DNA from: Streptomyces prunicolor NBRC 13075
Lineage (GTDB): Bacteria > Actinomycetota > Actinomycetes > Streptomycetales > Streptomycetaceae
DNA length: 64,000 nucleotides
NCBI RefSeq assembly: GCF_000367365.1
Contig: NZ_BARF01000025.1
Coordinates: 186,001 to 250,000 of the forward strand
Direction: 5' to 3'
The position numbers were made by a program, and so were the translations under genes. Positions 53,508 through 61,380 of this stretch are shown here, in pieces (positions within the stretch are counted from its first letter, which is position 1; every line of letters starts with the position of its first letter). The notes under the pieces were generated by a model. That model was not told the DNA's origin. It searched no databases and saw only the letters and a program-made list of their open reading frames with translations.

Positions 53508-54910
53508 GCGTGGCGCCCCTTCGTGTAACCCCCGTGGGGCACGTGGCCCGCGTGGTGGGCGTGGCCCATGTCGTCGAGGTCGAGGTCCTGGCCTATCGCG
53601 TGCATCAGGCCCGGGCCGGCCTCGGTCGTGGCGACCGCCGTGCCGACCGCGCCCGCCCAGACCGCGCAGGCCAGGGCGGTGGTGGTCGCGAGCCGCCGGG
53701 CGGTCGGACGGGTGGTCCGGCGAACGGTGGGCCTGGGCGCGGACCCCGCAGTGAGTGGCGCGGCGGGACCGACGCCCGCCCGGCAGATCATGGCCGTCTC
53801 GGCGGCCGGGCCCCGGTCCGGGCCGAGCTGCTCGTCCGCGAACAGGGCGAGGCCCGCCTCCCGTTGCAACAACCCGCGTGGGCCGTCGATCAACTCGCCC
53901 AGTACGTGCTTGAGTTGGGCCGGGTCCCGGATCCACGCGGCGACGCCCGCCTCGTCCAGGGCCGCCGCGTTGGTCAGTCCGTGACCGGGTATGCAGCCGT
54001 AGCTGGCGACGGGCAGGCCGGTGGCGAATGCCTCCAGGGAGGTCAGGCCGCCGGCGTTCTGGATGAGGACGTCGGCCGCGTGCATCAGGCCGGGCATGTC
54101 GTCGACCCAGCCGTGGACGTGTTCGATGCCGTCCGCGCGGAGCTGGTCGGCCAGTGTCTCGTTGCGGCCGCAGACCACGAGCGGTACGGCCGCACCGCAG
54201 TCGCGCAGGTCCCGGGCGACCTCCCGGACCGGGCCCACGCCCCAGGAACCGGCAACCAGCAAGGCCAGTGGGGCAGTTGGAGGCAGGCCGAAGCGGGCGC
54301 GGGCCGCGGCGCGTTCCGACGCGTCCACGGGGTGGAAGCGCGGGTCGGCGACCGGGCCGCACACGCGGACGTCGCGCGCACCGGCGGCCCGGGCCTGCGC
54401 GGCGGGCACGGCGTGCAGCGCGAGGTGGACGTCGACGCCGTCGGCCACCCACAGCGGATGCACCGAGAAGTCGGTGAGGTAGGTGAGGACGGGCACGGCC
54501 AGCCGCCCGTCGAGCCGGAGGTTGCCCAGGACCCGGCTCGCACCCGGGTAGGTCGACACGACGGCGCCGGTGTCGGCGGGCAGGGCGCGCAGCAGCCGTT
54601 CCTCGGCGGAGCGCAGCAGCGCCTGCGCGACGCGGCCGCCGCCTCCGGCGCGCTCGGTGCTGCTGTAGATCCGCTGGTAGGCCCACGGCGCGCGGACGAG
54701 CATCCGGTGGTAGCCGTCCCGCACGAGCCGGCCGAGCCGGGCGGGCAGCACGTCCAGCAGATCGAGCCGGTCGACCGTGAGGCCGGCCGCCACCAGCCGC
54801 CGTTCCAACTCGGCCGCGGCGCCGTCGTGACCGGCTCCGACGCTCGCCGAGACGATCACGACACGCTCGGCCGACGCCGGACGGCGCACCGTATTCCCGA
54901 GGTGGGGCAT
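53504..54910 (-). CDS. MGDG-synthase-like processive glycosyltransferase (GT28 type)
   Basis: A protein of 468 residues. The N-terminal VSASVGAGHDGAAAELERRL matches the MGDG synthase N-domain, and DVLIQNAGGLTSLEAFATGLPV the GT28 nucleotide-sugar region, so it likely glycosylates a diacylglycerol-type lipid or similar acceptor. Unusually, the C-terminus adds an Arg-rich stretch, a hydrophobic segment (LATTTALACAVWAGAVGTAV) and a His-rich tail (GHAHHAGHVPHGGY) that could bind metal. First gene of the minus-strand arm; two BlaI-type operators lie 41-79 bp upstream. Confidence 0.85.
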   Translation of the reverse strand: MPHLGNTVRRPASAERVVIVSASVGAGHDGAAAELERRLVAAGLTVDRLDLLDVLPARLGRLVRDGYHRMLVRAPWAYQRIYSSTERAGGGGRVAQALLRSAEERLLRALPADTGAVVSTYPGASRVLGNLRLDGRLAVPVLTYLTDFSVHPLWVADGVDVHLALHAVPAAQARAAGARDVRVCGPVADPRFHPVDASERAAARARFGLPPTAPLALLVAGSWGVGPVREVARDLRDCGAAVPLVVCGRNETLADQLRADGIEHVHGWVDDMPGLMHAADVLIQNAGGLTSLEAFATGLPVASYGCIPGHGLTNAAALDEAGVAAWIRDPAQLKHVLGELIDGPRGLLQREAGLALFADEQLGPDRGPAAETAMICRAGVGPAAPLTAGSAPRPTVRRTTRPTARRLATTTALACAVWAGAVGTAVATTEAGPGLMHAIGQDLDLDDMGHAHHAGHVPHGGYTKGRHA

Positions 54911-54950
54911 GGGCTTCTTTCCTCCGCAGGTGGAGTGGAGCGGCGAAACT

Positions 54951-54989
54951 CTACAACATGTAGTAGGTGTACTCGTACAACATGTAGTA
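54951..54989. promoter_or_regulatory. Tandem BlaI/MecI-type operators
   Basis: CTACAACATGTAGTA (54951-54965) and GTACAACATGTAGTA (54975-54989) are spaced 24 bp start to start. On the minus strand each reads TACTACATGTTGTA plus one base, close to BlaI sites described in actinobacteria. A further TGTAC-TC-GTACA dyad links them. They sit between the glycosyltransferase start and the BlaI gene start. Confidence 0.8.
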
Positions 54990-55040
54990 GGCCGACGGGT
55001 AGGCTGTGACGCCGAGCGGTGAAAGGCGGTGGGGTGAACA

Positions 55041-55502
55041 GTGCACGACCGGAAGAGCGACGAACCCGGCGCGACGTCCGGCAGGCGGGCGCGCGGTGAG
55101 CTGGAGAGCGGGGTTCTCGCCGCGCTCTACGGGGCCGACGAACCGCAGACCGCGCGCCAGGTCAGGGAGCGGCTGCCGGGAGACCTCGCGTACACCACCG
55201 TGCTGACGATCCTGTCGCGCCTGCACGACAAGGGGATGCTCGTCCGGCACCGCGCGGGTCGCGGGTACGCGTTCGCGCCGGCCCGGGACGAGGCGACCCA
55301 CACCGCGGAGCGGATGCGCTCACTGCTGGAGCACGGCACCGACCGCGAGGCGGTGCTCACCCGCTTCGTCTCCGAACTCTCCGAACAGGACGAGCAGTTG
55401 CTGCAGCGACTGCTCGCCGGACACGACGGACCGCACCACGCCGACCGCACCGACCGCACCGACCGCACCGACCGCACCGACCGCACCGACGAAGGACCGT
55501 GA
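55041..55502 (+). CDS. BlaI/MecI/CopY-family repressor
   Basis: A protein of 153 residues. The winged helix TARQVRERLPGDLAYTTVLT and the following RLHDKGMLVRHRAGRGYAF are the BlaI signature. The C-terminal dimerisation region ends in five tandem Asp-Arg-Thr repeats from a 9-bp DNA repeat. In this family the repressor is inactivated when a partner M56 peptidase is activated; that gene follows 4 bp later. It probably represses both its own operon and the divergent glycosyltransferase arm. Confidence 0.9.
   Translation: MHDRKSDEPGATSGRRARGELESGVLAALYGADEPQTARQVRERLPGDLAYTTVLTILSRLHDKGMLVRHRAGRGYAFAPARDEATHTAERMRSLLEHGTDREAVLTRFVSELSEQDEQLLQRLLAGHDGPHHADRTDRTDRTDRTDRTDEGP
55443..55487 (+). repeat. 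(GACCGCACC)5 in the BlaI gene
   Basis: Five perfect 9-bp units, in frame, encode (Asp-Arg-Thr)5 at the C-terminus of the repressor. Copy number could change by slippage without breaking the frame. Confidence 0.9.
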
Positions 55503-55506
55503 GCCG

Positions 55507-56511
55507 GTGCTGATCAGCGTGTACGTCCCCCTCCTGATCACCATGGTCCTCGCGGTGTTCGCGCCCCGCGCCGCCCGTCGGTTGGCCCCGCGCCCGGCCG
55601 CCTGGTCGCTGGCCTCCGCCGCCCTGGTGGCGTCGCTGGGCTGGCTCGGCTCACTGGCGCTGCTCGCGTTCGCCGGGCTGGTGCAGATCCCCGAGGTCGC
55701 CGAGGAGGGACAGTGGTCGGTCGCGGCCGTGCGCGCCTCCGACCCGGTCCACCTCACCGTCGCCGGGGCCGCCGCGCTCACCCTCCTCGCGTCCGTCACG
55801 GGCCTCACCGTCGCCGCCGCACGTCAGCTACGGCATCTGCGCTGGGCCCGCCGCGAGTGCCGACTGCTGCCCGGAGACACGGAGTTGGCCGTCCTGGACA
55901 TGGAGTCACCGGAGGCGTTCGCGCTGCCGGGGGCACCAGGGCGGATCGTGGTGTCGAGTGGAATGCTGCGCTGCCTCGGCGACCGCGAACGCGAGGCGCT
56001 TCTCGCCCACGAGCGGGCACATCTGCGCGGCCGGCACCATCTCTTCCAGACCCTCTGGCGCCTCTCCGCCGCCGTGATTCCCTTGCTACGACCGCTGTCC
56101 ACCGCGGGCGGCTTCGTCCTGGAGCGCTGGGCCGACGAGGAGGCCGCGGTGCGCGTCGGCGATCGTACGGTCGTCGCCCATGCGGTGGGCCGGGCCGCGC
56201 TGGCCGGCTCGGCGAACCGTTCCCGCCCGGCACTGGCCGCGACCGGTGGAGCGGTGCCGCAGCGGGTACGGGCGCTGCTCGCGCCGCCTCCCCCGCGCCG
56301 GGCCCTGCCGTTCATCGCGGGCGCCGCACTGCTCGTCGTGTGCTGTGTGAGCCTGGCCGATGCCGCGACCGACAGCGAGGAGATGATCGAGACGGCGCAG
56401 CGGGCGGCGTGCGTGACGACGGAGGCACGGGCCGTTTCGGCGCCGTCGGGCCCGCAGCACGAGGTGTGCTGTGAACACGGACAACTGGACGGGCCCGCCC
56501 AACACCGCTGA
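55507..56511 (+). CDS. M56-family (BlaR1-like) membrane metallopeptidase
   Basis: A protein of 334 residues. Three N-terminal helices are followed by a cytoplasmic zinc peptidase with LLAHERAHLRGRHH (HExxH) and WADEEAAVRVGDRTV (downstream Glu), then a fourth helix (ALPFIAGAALLVVCCVSLAD) and a short extracytoplasmic tail with several Cys. Unlike BlaR1/MecR1 it has no penicillin-binding sensor domain, so the inducer is not a covalently bound beta-lactam. It presumably triggers inactivation of the BlaI-like repressor encoded just upstream. Confidence 0.88.
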   Translation: MLISVYVPLLITMVLAVFAPRAARRLAPRPAAWSLASAALVASLGWLGSLALLAFAGLVQIPEVAEEGQWSVAAVRASDPVHLTVAGAAALTLLASVTGLTVAAARQLRHLRWARRECRLLPGDTELAVLDMESPEAFALPGAPGRIVVSSGMLRCLGDREREALLAHERAHLRGRHHLFQTLWRLSAAVIPLLRPLSTAGGFVLERWADEEAAVRVGDRTVVAHAVGRAALAGSANRSRPALAATGGAVPQRVRALLAPPPPRRALPFIAGAALLVVCCVSLADAATDSEEMIETAQRAACVTTEARAVSAPSGPQHEVCCEHGQLDGPAQHR

Positions 56512-56739
56512 CCACTGGGCGGCACCGTCACAGCGTCGTCGGCGCCGGTCGGCCGCCGCTGCGCCACCCGCCCCTCTCGCCGCTCCCCCGCCGCCCCTGA
56601 ACAGCGCCGATCGCAACATCCACCCGAAATACACCCGTGTTATCGTCACCCCACCCATCGCCAGGAATCCTGTTGATCGATCCCGGCGATCGGACGGAAG
56701 TCCCAACCTCCTTCGCGCGCACCCCACGAATGGAACGGC

Positions 56740-57675
56740 ATGTCTGTTCTGGCCCGGCCCGCGGTGGCCGCCCTCGCCGCCAAGTCCTTCCAGCGTCTCG
56801 CCGTGCTGGCCGACCGGCGCCCGAGCGGGCGTGGTTCCGCCGCCTCCTCTCATCAGCGGCTGCCTGAATTCCCGCGCCGGACACGGGAGTTGACGATCCC
56901 GACCAGCATCGCCCCGGCGCGGGCCACGGTGTATCTGCCGACCGGTGAGGGGCCGCCTCCGCCGGTGCACGTGAACTTCCACGGCGGCGGCTATGTCGTA
57001 CCGCTGACGGAACTCGACGACCCGCTGTGCCGTTTCCTCGCGGCGGAGGCCGGTGTCGTCGTGGTGAACGTCGACTACGTCGTCGCGCCGCAGCGTCCGT
57101 TCCCCGCGCCGACCCGGCAGGCTTTCGAGGTGGTCCGGTGGGTCGCGGAGCACGGCGGTGCGCAGGGCTGGGACGGCGACCGGCTCACCGTGGGCGGGCA
57201 GAGCGCCGGGGGCGGACTCGCGGCGGCGGTGGCCCGGCAGGCGCTGGAGGAGGGCGGGCCCTCGATCGCGCTCCAGGTGCTGCACTATCCGCCGCTGGAC
57301 CTGGTGACCAGCGCGAAGGACAAGCGGTCCGCCATCGCCAAGCCGGTGTTGAAGCCCTGGATGGCCGAGATCTTCGACACGTCGTACGTCCCCGATCCGA
57401 AGGTGCGTGCCGACCGGCTGGTGTCGCCCGCCCATCCGTCGGACACCGCGGACCTGAAGGGCATCGCCCCGGCCCTGGTCATCACGGCCGAGTACGACCT
57501 CCTCAAGGCGGAGGGCGTCGCCTACGCCGACCGGTTGCGGACGGCGGGCGCTCTGGTCGAGCACGTCGACGTCACCGGCGCCGACCACGGCTACGACGGC
57601 CAGGACGACGAACGGGCCCTGCACTCCTACGCCCTGATCGCCCGTCAGGTGCGGGAAGCCGTGGGCACTGCCTGA
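56740..57675 (+). CDS. HSL-family alpha/beta hydrolase
   Basis: A protein of 311 residues. The hormone-sensitive-lipase family oxyanion motif HGGGY, nucleophile Ser in GGQSAGGGLAAA, acid in TAEYDLLKAEG and His in GADHGYDG are all present. It acts on short-chain esters. The first 40 residues form a basic, possibly helical cap. No signal peptide. It converges on the Ldh gene over a hairpin. Confidence 0.92.
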   Translation: MSVLARPAVAALAAKSFQRLAVLADRRPSGRGSAASSHQRLPEFPRRTRELTIPTSIAPARATVYLPTGEGPPPPVHVNFHGGGYVVPLTELDDPLCRFLAAEAGVVVVNVDYVVAPQRPFPAPTRQAFEVVRWVAEHGGAQGWDGDRLTVGGQSAGGGLAAAVARQALEEGGPSIALQVLHYPPLDLVTSAKDKRSAIAKPVLKPWMAEIFDTSYVPDPKVRADRLVSPAHPSDTADLKGIAPALVITAEYDLLKAEGVAYADRLRTAGALVEHVDVTGADHGYDGQDDERALHSYALIARQVREAVGTA

Positions 57676-57693
57676 ACTCCCCTCCCTGACAAA

Positions 57694-57733
57694 GCACTTC
57701 GCCGGCCGTCCCCTCGGACAGTCGGCGAAGTGC
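57694..57733. terminator. Bidirectional hairpin, esterase / Ldh
   Basis: GCACTTCGCCG (57694-57704) and CGGCGAAGTGC (57723-57733) give an 11-bp stem between convergent stops. Confidence 0.8.
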
Positions 57734-57740
57734 CGCTGGG

Positions 57741-58820
57741 TCACGCCGACGGCACCGGCTCCGGCAGCGTGAGGCCGAACTTCCCCGCCGCCTCGGTCAG
57801 CTCACGCCAGACCTTGGGCGCGACGGGGATGCCCTTCGTACCCCGCCCCTCGGCGACCGCCGCGCTGCGCTCGCCGGGGTAGAAGACGCCCTCCGCGCCG
57901 TCCGCGGGCGGCAGTTGCTTGAGGGTGGCCAGCGTTTCGTCCACCGCCGCGGTGAAGGCGGCCGGGTCGCCGAAGGCCGCCGGGTCGAGGGCGATGAGCA
58001 GCGCGTTCTGGCGGTGCTTGCGACCCTGGGGGTCGTCCGAGTGGAACGCGGCGAAGATCGGCGCACCGACCAGCACGCTGGTGAGCAGCTCGAAGGCCAG
58101 GGACATCCCGGACCCCTTGGCGCCGCCCACCGGCAGGGGCATGACGGCCAGTTCGGGGTCGGTGGTCGGGGTGCCGTCCGCGGTGGCCACCGCGCCCTCG
58201 GGCAGCGGGGTGCCGCTCGCCTTCGCCTGGCGGATCTTGCCCAGGGCGATGGTCGCGGTGGCCATGTCGAGGAGCAGCGGCACGTGGGCCTTGGCCGGTA
58301 CGGCGATGGCGAGCGGGCTGGTCGCCACGGCGGCGCCCTTGACGCCGGTGTAGCCCATGTTGGGCATCCCGGCGACATAGCCGATGCCGACGAGTCCCTG
58401 CTCGGCGATCTTCGACACGTAGTAGCCGATGGCACCGGTGTGCACGGTGCGGCGGACCCCGACGGCGGCGACTCCGCTGACCCTGGCCCGGGTGACCGCC
58501 TCGTCGGCGGCGGCGCTGAGGGCCACCGGGCCGGGGGCGCGGTCGGCATCAAGAACGGCCGCTGCCGGGGCAGTTGACTCGATCCGGATATCGGCGTCGG
58601 CGTTGGCCACACCCTTGGCCAGCAGCTCCAGGTAGGCGGGGACGCGGGCGATGCCGTGCGAGTCGACGCCGCGCAGCGCGGCCCACACGAACACGTCGGC
58701 GGTGGTGCGTGCCTGCTCGGCGTTCAGGCCGCCCTTCTCCAGGAGTGCGGCGGAGAAGGTGCGCAGATCGTCGGCGGCGACAAGTACCTTGCCCGGCTTG
58801 GGCGTTGCGGTGTCGGACAT
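57741..58820 (-). CDS. Malate/L-lactate dehydrogenase family (Ldh2) oxidoreductase
   Basis: A protein of 359 residues of the second NAD(P)-dependent malate/lactate dehydrogenase family: ALRGVDSHGIARVPAYLELL near the N-terminus, TVHTGAIGYYVSKIAEQG, and GGAKGSGMSLAFELLTSVL for cofactor binding. Family members reduce or oxidise malate, ureidoglycolate, sulfolactate or sugar acids. It is the last gene of a minus-strand catabolic cluster and appears intact, while its two upstream neighbours are truncated. Confidence 0.88.
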   Translation of the reverse strand: MSDTATPKPGKVLVAADDLRTFSAALLEKGGLNAEQARTTADVFVWAALRGVDSHGIARVPAYLELLAKGVANADADIRIESTAPAAAVLDADRAPGPVALSAAADEAVTRARVSGVAAVGVRRTVHTGAIGYYVSKIAEQGLVGIGYVAGMPNMGYTGVKGAAVATSPLAIAVPAKAHVPLLLDMATATIALGKIRQAKASGTPLPEGAVATADGTPTTDPELAVMPLPVGGAKGSGMSLAFELLTSVLVGAPIFAAFHSDDPQGRKHRQNALLIALDPAAFGDPAAFTAAVDETLATLKQLPPADGAEGVFYPGERSAAVAEGRGTKGIPVAPKVWRELTEAAGKFGLTLPEPVPSA

Positions 58821-58841
58821 GGTGGCGGGTCCCTTCCTGGT

Positions 58842-59487
58842 TCAGCGGGTGACGAGGACGTCGACGACGGCGGTGGTGCCCTCCGCCACGGCCTTGAGCG
58901 CACGCTCCAGCGCGGGGGCGAGGGCCTCGGGCGCGTCGACGGTCTCGGTGTGCATCCCGAACGGCTCGGCGAACGCGGCGAGTCGGGGCAGCCGGTGCAG
59001 ATCGGTGCCGAGCCACTCACCGGTGTCGGCGGCGGCGCCCTCGGGGTAGAACCTGCGGTGGTTCATGTTCATCGACTTGTAGACGCGGTTGTTGAACACC
59101 ACGATCAGCAACGGGAGTTCGTAGGCGTTGGACGCGTCGTACGACGGGATCACCGGGTTGTACGTGAACGCGCCGTCGCCGATGGTGAGCACCACCGGGC
59201 GCTCCCGCGCGGCGAGTTTGACGCCGAGCGCGACCGCGATGCCCTGGCCGAGGCCGCCCTGGACGTAGAAGTACGAGTCGGGGTCGGCCGTTTGGACATG
59301 GCGCTTGACGACGCGGCTGTGGGTGATGGTCTCGTCGACGACGATCCCGCCCTGCCCCTCCAGCAGTTTGCGCAGCGTCGCGGCGACGAGGACCGGGTCG
59401 ATGCCCTCCGCCTGCGCCGCCTTTGTCTCGGCGGCGGCGATCGCGGCCTGTTCGTCGGCGTGCCGCTGCTCCTGGGCCGCACGGCGC
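58842..59487 (-). pseudogene. TPP-dependent enzyme, C-terminal part only
   Basis: About 214 residues of an acetolactate-synthase/benzoylformate-decarboxylase-type protein: GGLGQGIAVALG, then the thiamine-diphosphate motif beginning GDGAFTY and ending FNN 28 residues later. The N-terminal two thirds are missing and the frame starts abruptly at the junction with the amidohydrolase fragment. An internal GTG at 59195 is not credible as a native start. Confidence 0.8.
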
Positions 59488-59490
59488 GCC
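59483..59490. other. Deletion junction at GGCGCGCC
   Basis: The amidohydrolase reading frame stays recognisable down to IIIDHMG and the TPP-enzyme frame begins with RRAAQEQRH at the same point, in a different frame. The 8-bp palindrome GGCGCGCC marks the crossover. Confidence 0.6.
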
Positions 59491-60003
59491 CATGTGGTCG
59501 ATGATGATCTTCAGCTCGGGGTGCCTGGCGGCGATCTCGCCCAACTCCCGCTTCCAGATGGGCGCGTGGACCATCGTCGGGACGCGGAGTTCCTCGGCGA
59601 TCGGCCAGTACCAGTCGTTGGTGCCGTCGATCATCCAGTTGCGGTCCTGCGGCCGGTGGAAGGTCAGGCGCGTGCCCTTCACATGCGGGTTCTGCGCGAA
59701 GTCCGCCAGCATCGCCTTGCCCTCTTCGGGCTTGTTCTGCGGGATGCGCGCCATGATGCCGAAGCGGTCCGGGTACGCCTCGCAGGCCTCCAGGGCGTAG
59801 TCGATCCGGTCGCCCTCCCAGGACGGCGGCAGGATCAGGGCCCGGTTGACGCCGGCCTCGTCCATCAGCTCCAGGGCCTCTTCGTACGAGAAGGGGTCCT
59901 CGCGGTGTCCGTTGAGGCGGATGCGCGCCCGCGCGCCCGGGACCCAGGGGCGGTCCGGGGTCTCTTCCTTCCAGATGTGGATCTGCGTGTCGACAACGAA
60001 CAT
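59488..60003 (-). pseudogene. Amidohydrolase-2 family protein, N-terminal part only
   Basis: The first 172 residues of a metal-dependent hydrolase: FVVDTQIHIWKEE (the D-x-x-H-x-W metal motif), ALILPPSWEGDRIDYALEAC, MVHAPIW and KIIIDHMG. Relatives run to roughly 290 residues; the last 100 or so are lost and the frame continues into unrelated sequence. Such enzymes decarboxylate aromatic acids or open lactones. Confidence 0.8.
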
Positions 60004-60124
60004 GTCGTGAGCTCTTTCTCTCGAAGGTCTTTACGGAAGGAACGCTAGGCGGGCGAATGGGCCTTGCCGAGTCCTGGGAGTGCAAGCAGTAGTTGCGCGA
60101 AACACCGCTGTACGCAGGGCATTC

Positions 60125-61333
60125 TCAGTGTGCGGACGGTGTGTCGAACACGGCGCCGACGATGTGCTCGGCGATCGCCATGGACGCCGTGGCGGCCGGC
60201 GAGGGCGCGTTGCGGACGGCGGTGATCCGGCCCATCTGATGGATGCGGAAGTCGTCCACGAGGGTGCCGTCGGGGTCCAGTGCCTGGGCGCGGACGCCCG
60301 CTCCGCCGCGTACGACGTCGGAGACGCCGACACCAGGGACGTACAGCTTGGCGTCCTTCATGAAGGCCGTCGCGGACAGGGAGCCGCGGTACTCCTTGAT
60401 GCCGGTCCGCCAGTGCTGGGCGGCCATCTTCCAGGAGCCCGGGTACGCGGCGAGTCCGGCGAGATCCTTCAGCGAGAAGCGGCTGAGTTTGTAGCCCTCC
60501 CTGGCCAGGGCCAGGACGGCGTTCGGGCCGACCTCGACGGTGCCGTCGACACGCGGGGTGAAGTGCACGCCGAGGAAGGGGTAACGGGGGTCCGGCACCG
60601 GGTAGATGAGCCCGCGCACGAGGTTCGCGCGGTCCGGCTTGAGGAGCATGTACTCGCCCCGGAACGGGATGATCTTCGGTTCCCTCTTGTCCTGCGCCAA
60701 CTTCGCCACGGCGTCCGAGTGGAGGCCCGCGCAGAGGATCAACCGGTCCACACGGACGCGTACTTGACCCGAGGCGACCTCGATACCGCCGGGCACATCG
60801 GTGATCGACGTGACCGGGAAACCGAGCCGCACCTCGCCCTCGGAGGCCTCGATGTCCTTGGCGAACTCCCGGGCGATCGCCGGGTAGTCGGTGATCGCGG
60901 TGCGCGGGGAGTGCAGGGCCGCGATGCCGCCCGCATGCGGCTCCAGCTCCTTGATCTCCGCCTGGGAGATCCTGCGGAGTTCGGGCACGTGGTTGTTCCT
61001 GGCCCGCTCGTAGAGGCTGTCCATCCGGCCCAACTCGTCCTGGCGTACGGCCACTACGAGCTTGCCGATCTCGTCGTACGGCAGCCCGCGGTCCTGGCAG
61101 TACTCGCGCAGGATCCCTACGCCGCGTACGCACAGGTCGGCCTTGAGGCTGCCGGGCGCGTAGTAGATGCCGGCGTGTACGACACCGGAGTTGTGGCCGG
61201 TCTGGTGGACGGCGACCTCGTGTTCCTTCTCCAGGACCACGACCCGGGTGCCGGGGCGGCGCAGGGCGATCTCGCGGGCGGTGGCCAGGCCCACGATGCC
61301 GGCGCCGACGATACCGATCGTCTCGTCAGCCAT
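60125..61333 (-). CDS. lhgO: LhgO-like FAD-dependent L-2-hydroxyglutarate oxidase
   Basis: A protein of 402 residues. IGIVGAGIVGLATAREIALR binds FAD; HQTGHNSGVVHAGIYY is a hallmark of L-2-hydroxyglutarate oxidases; FRGEYMLLKP and the C-terminal GGAGVRAQALDPDGTLVDDF complete the match. It oxidises L-2-hydroxyglutarate to 2-oxoglutarate, or a related 2-hydroxy acid in this catabolic setting. AGGAGG lies six bases before ATG 61333. The annotated product is intact although the genes on both sides are damaged. Confidence 0.88.
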   Translation of the reverse strand: MADETIGIVGAGIVGLATAREIALRRPGTRVVVLEKEHEVAVHQTGHNSGVVHAGIYYAPGSLKADLCVRGVGILREYCQDRGLPYDEIGKLVVAVRQDELGRMDSLYERARNNHVPELRRISQAEIKELEPHAGGIAALHSPRTAITDYPAIAREFAKDIEASEGEVRLGFPVTSITDVPGGIEVASGQVRVRVDRLILCAGLHSDAVAKLAQDKREPKIIPFRGEYMLLKPDRANLVRGLIYPVPDPRYPFLGVHFTPRVDGTVEVGPNAVLALAREGYKLSRFSLKDLAGLAAYPGSWKMAAQHWRTGIKEYRGSLSATAFMKDAKLYVPGVGVSDVVRGGAGVRAQALDPDGTLVDDFRIHQMGRITAVRNAPSPAATASMAIAEHIVGAVFDTPSAH

Positions 61334-61380
61334 CGGCATCCTCCTCTCTGTCGTACCGAATCTCTGTCGTACCGACTTGC

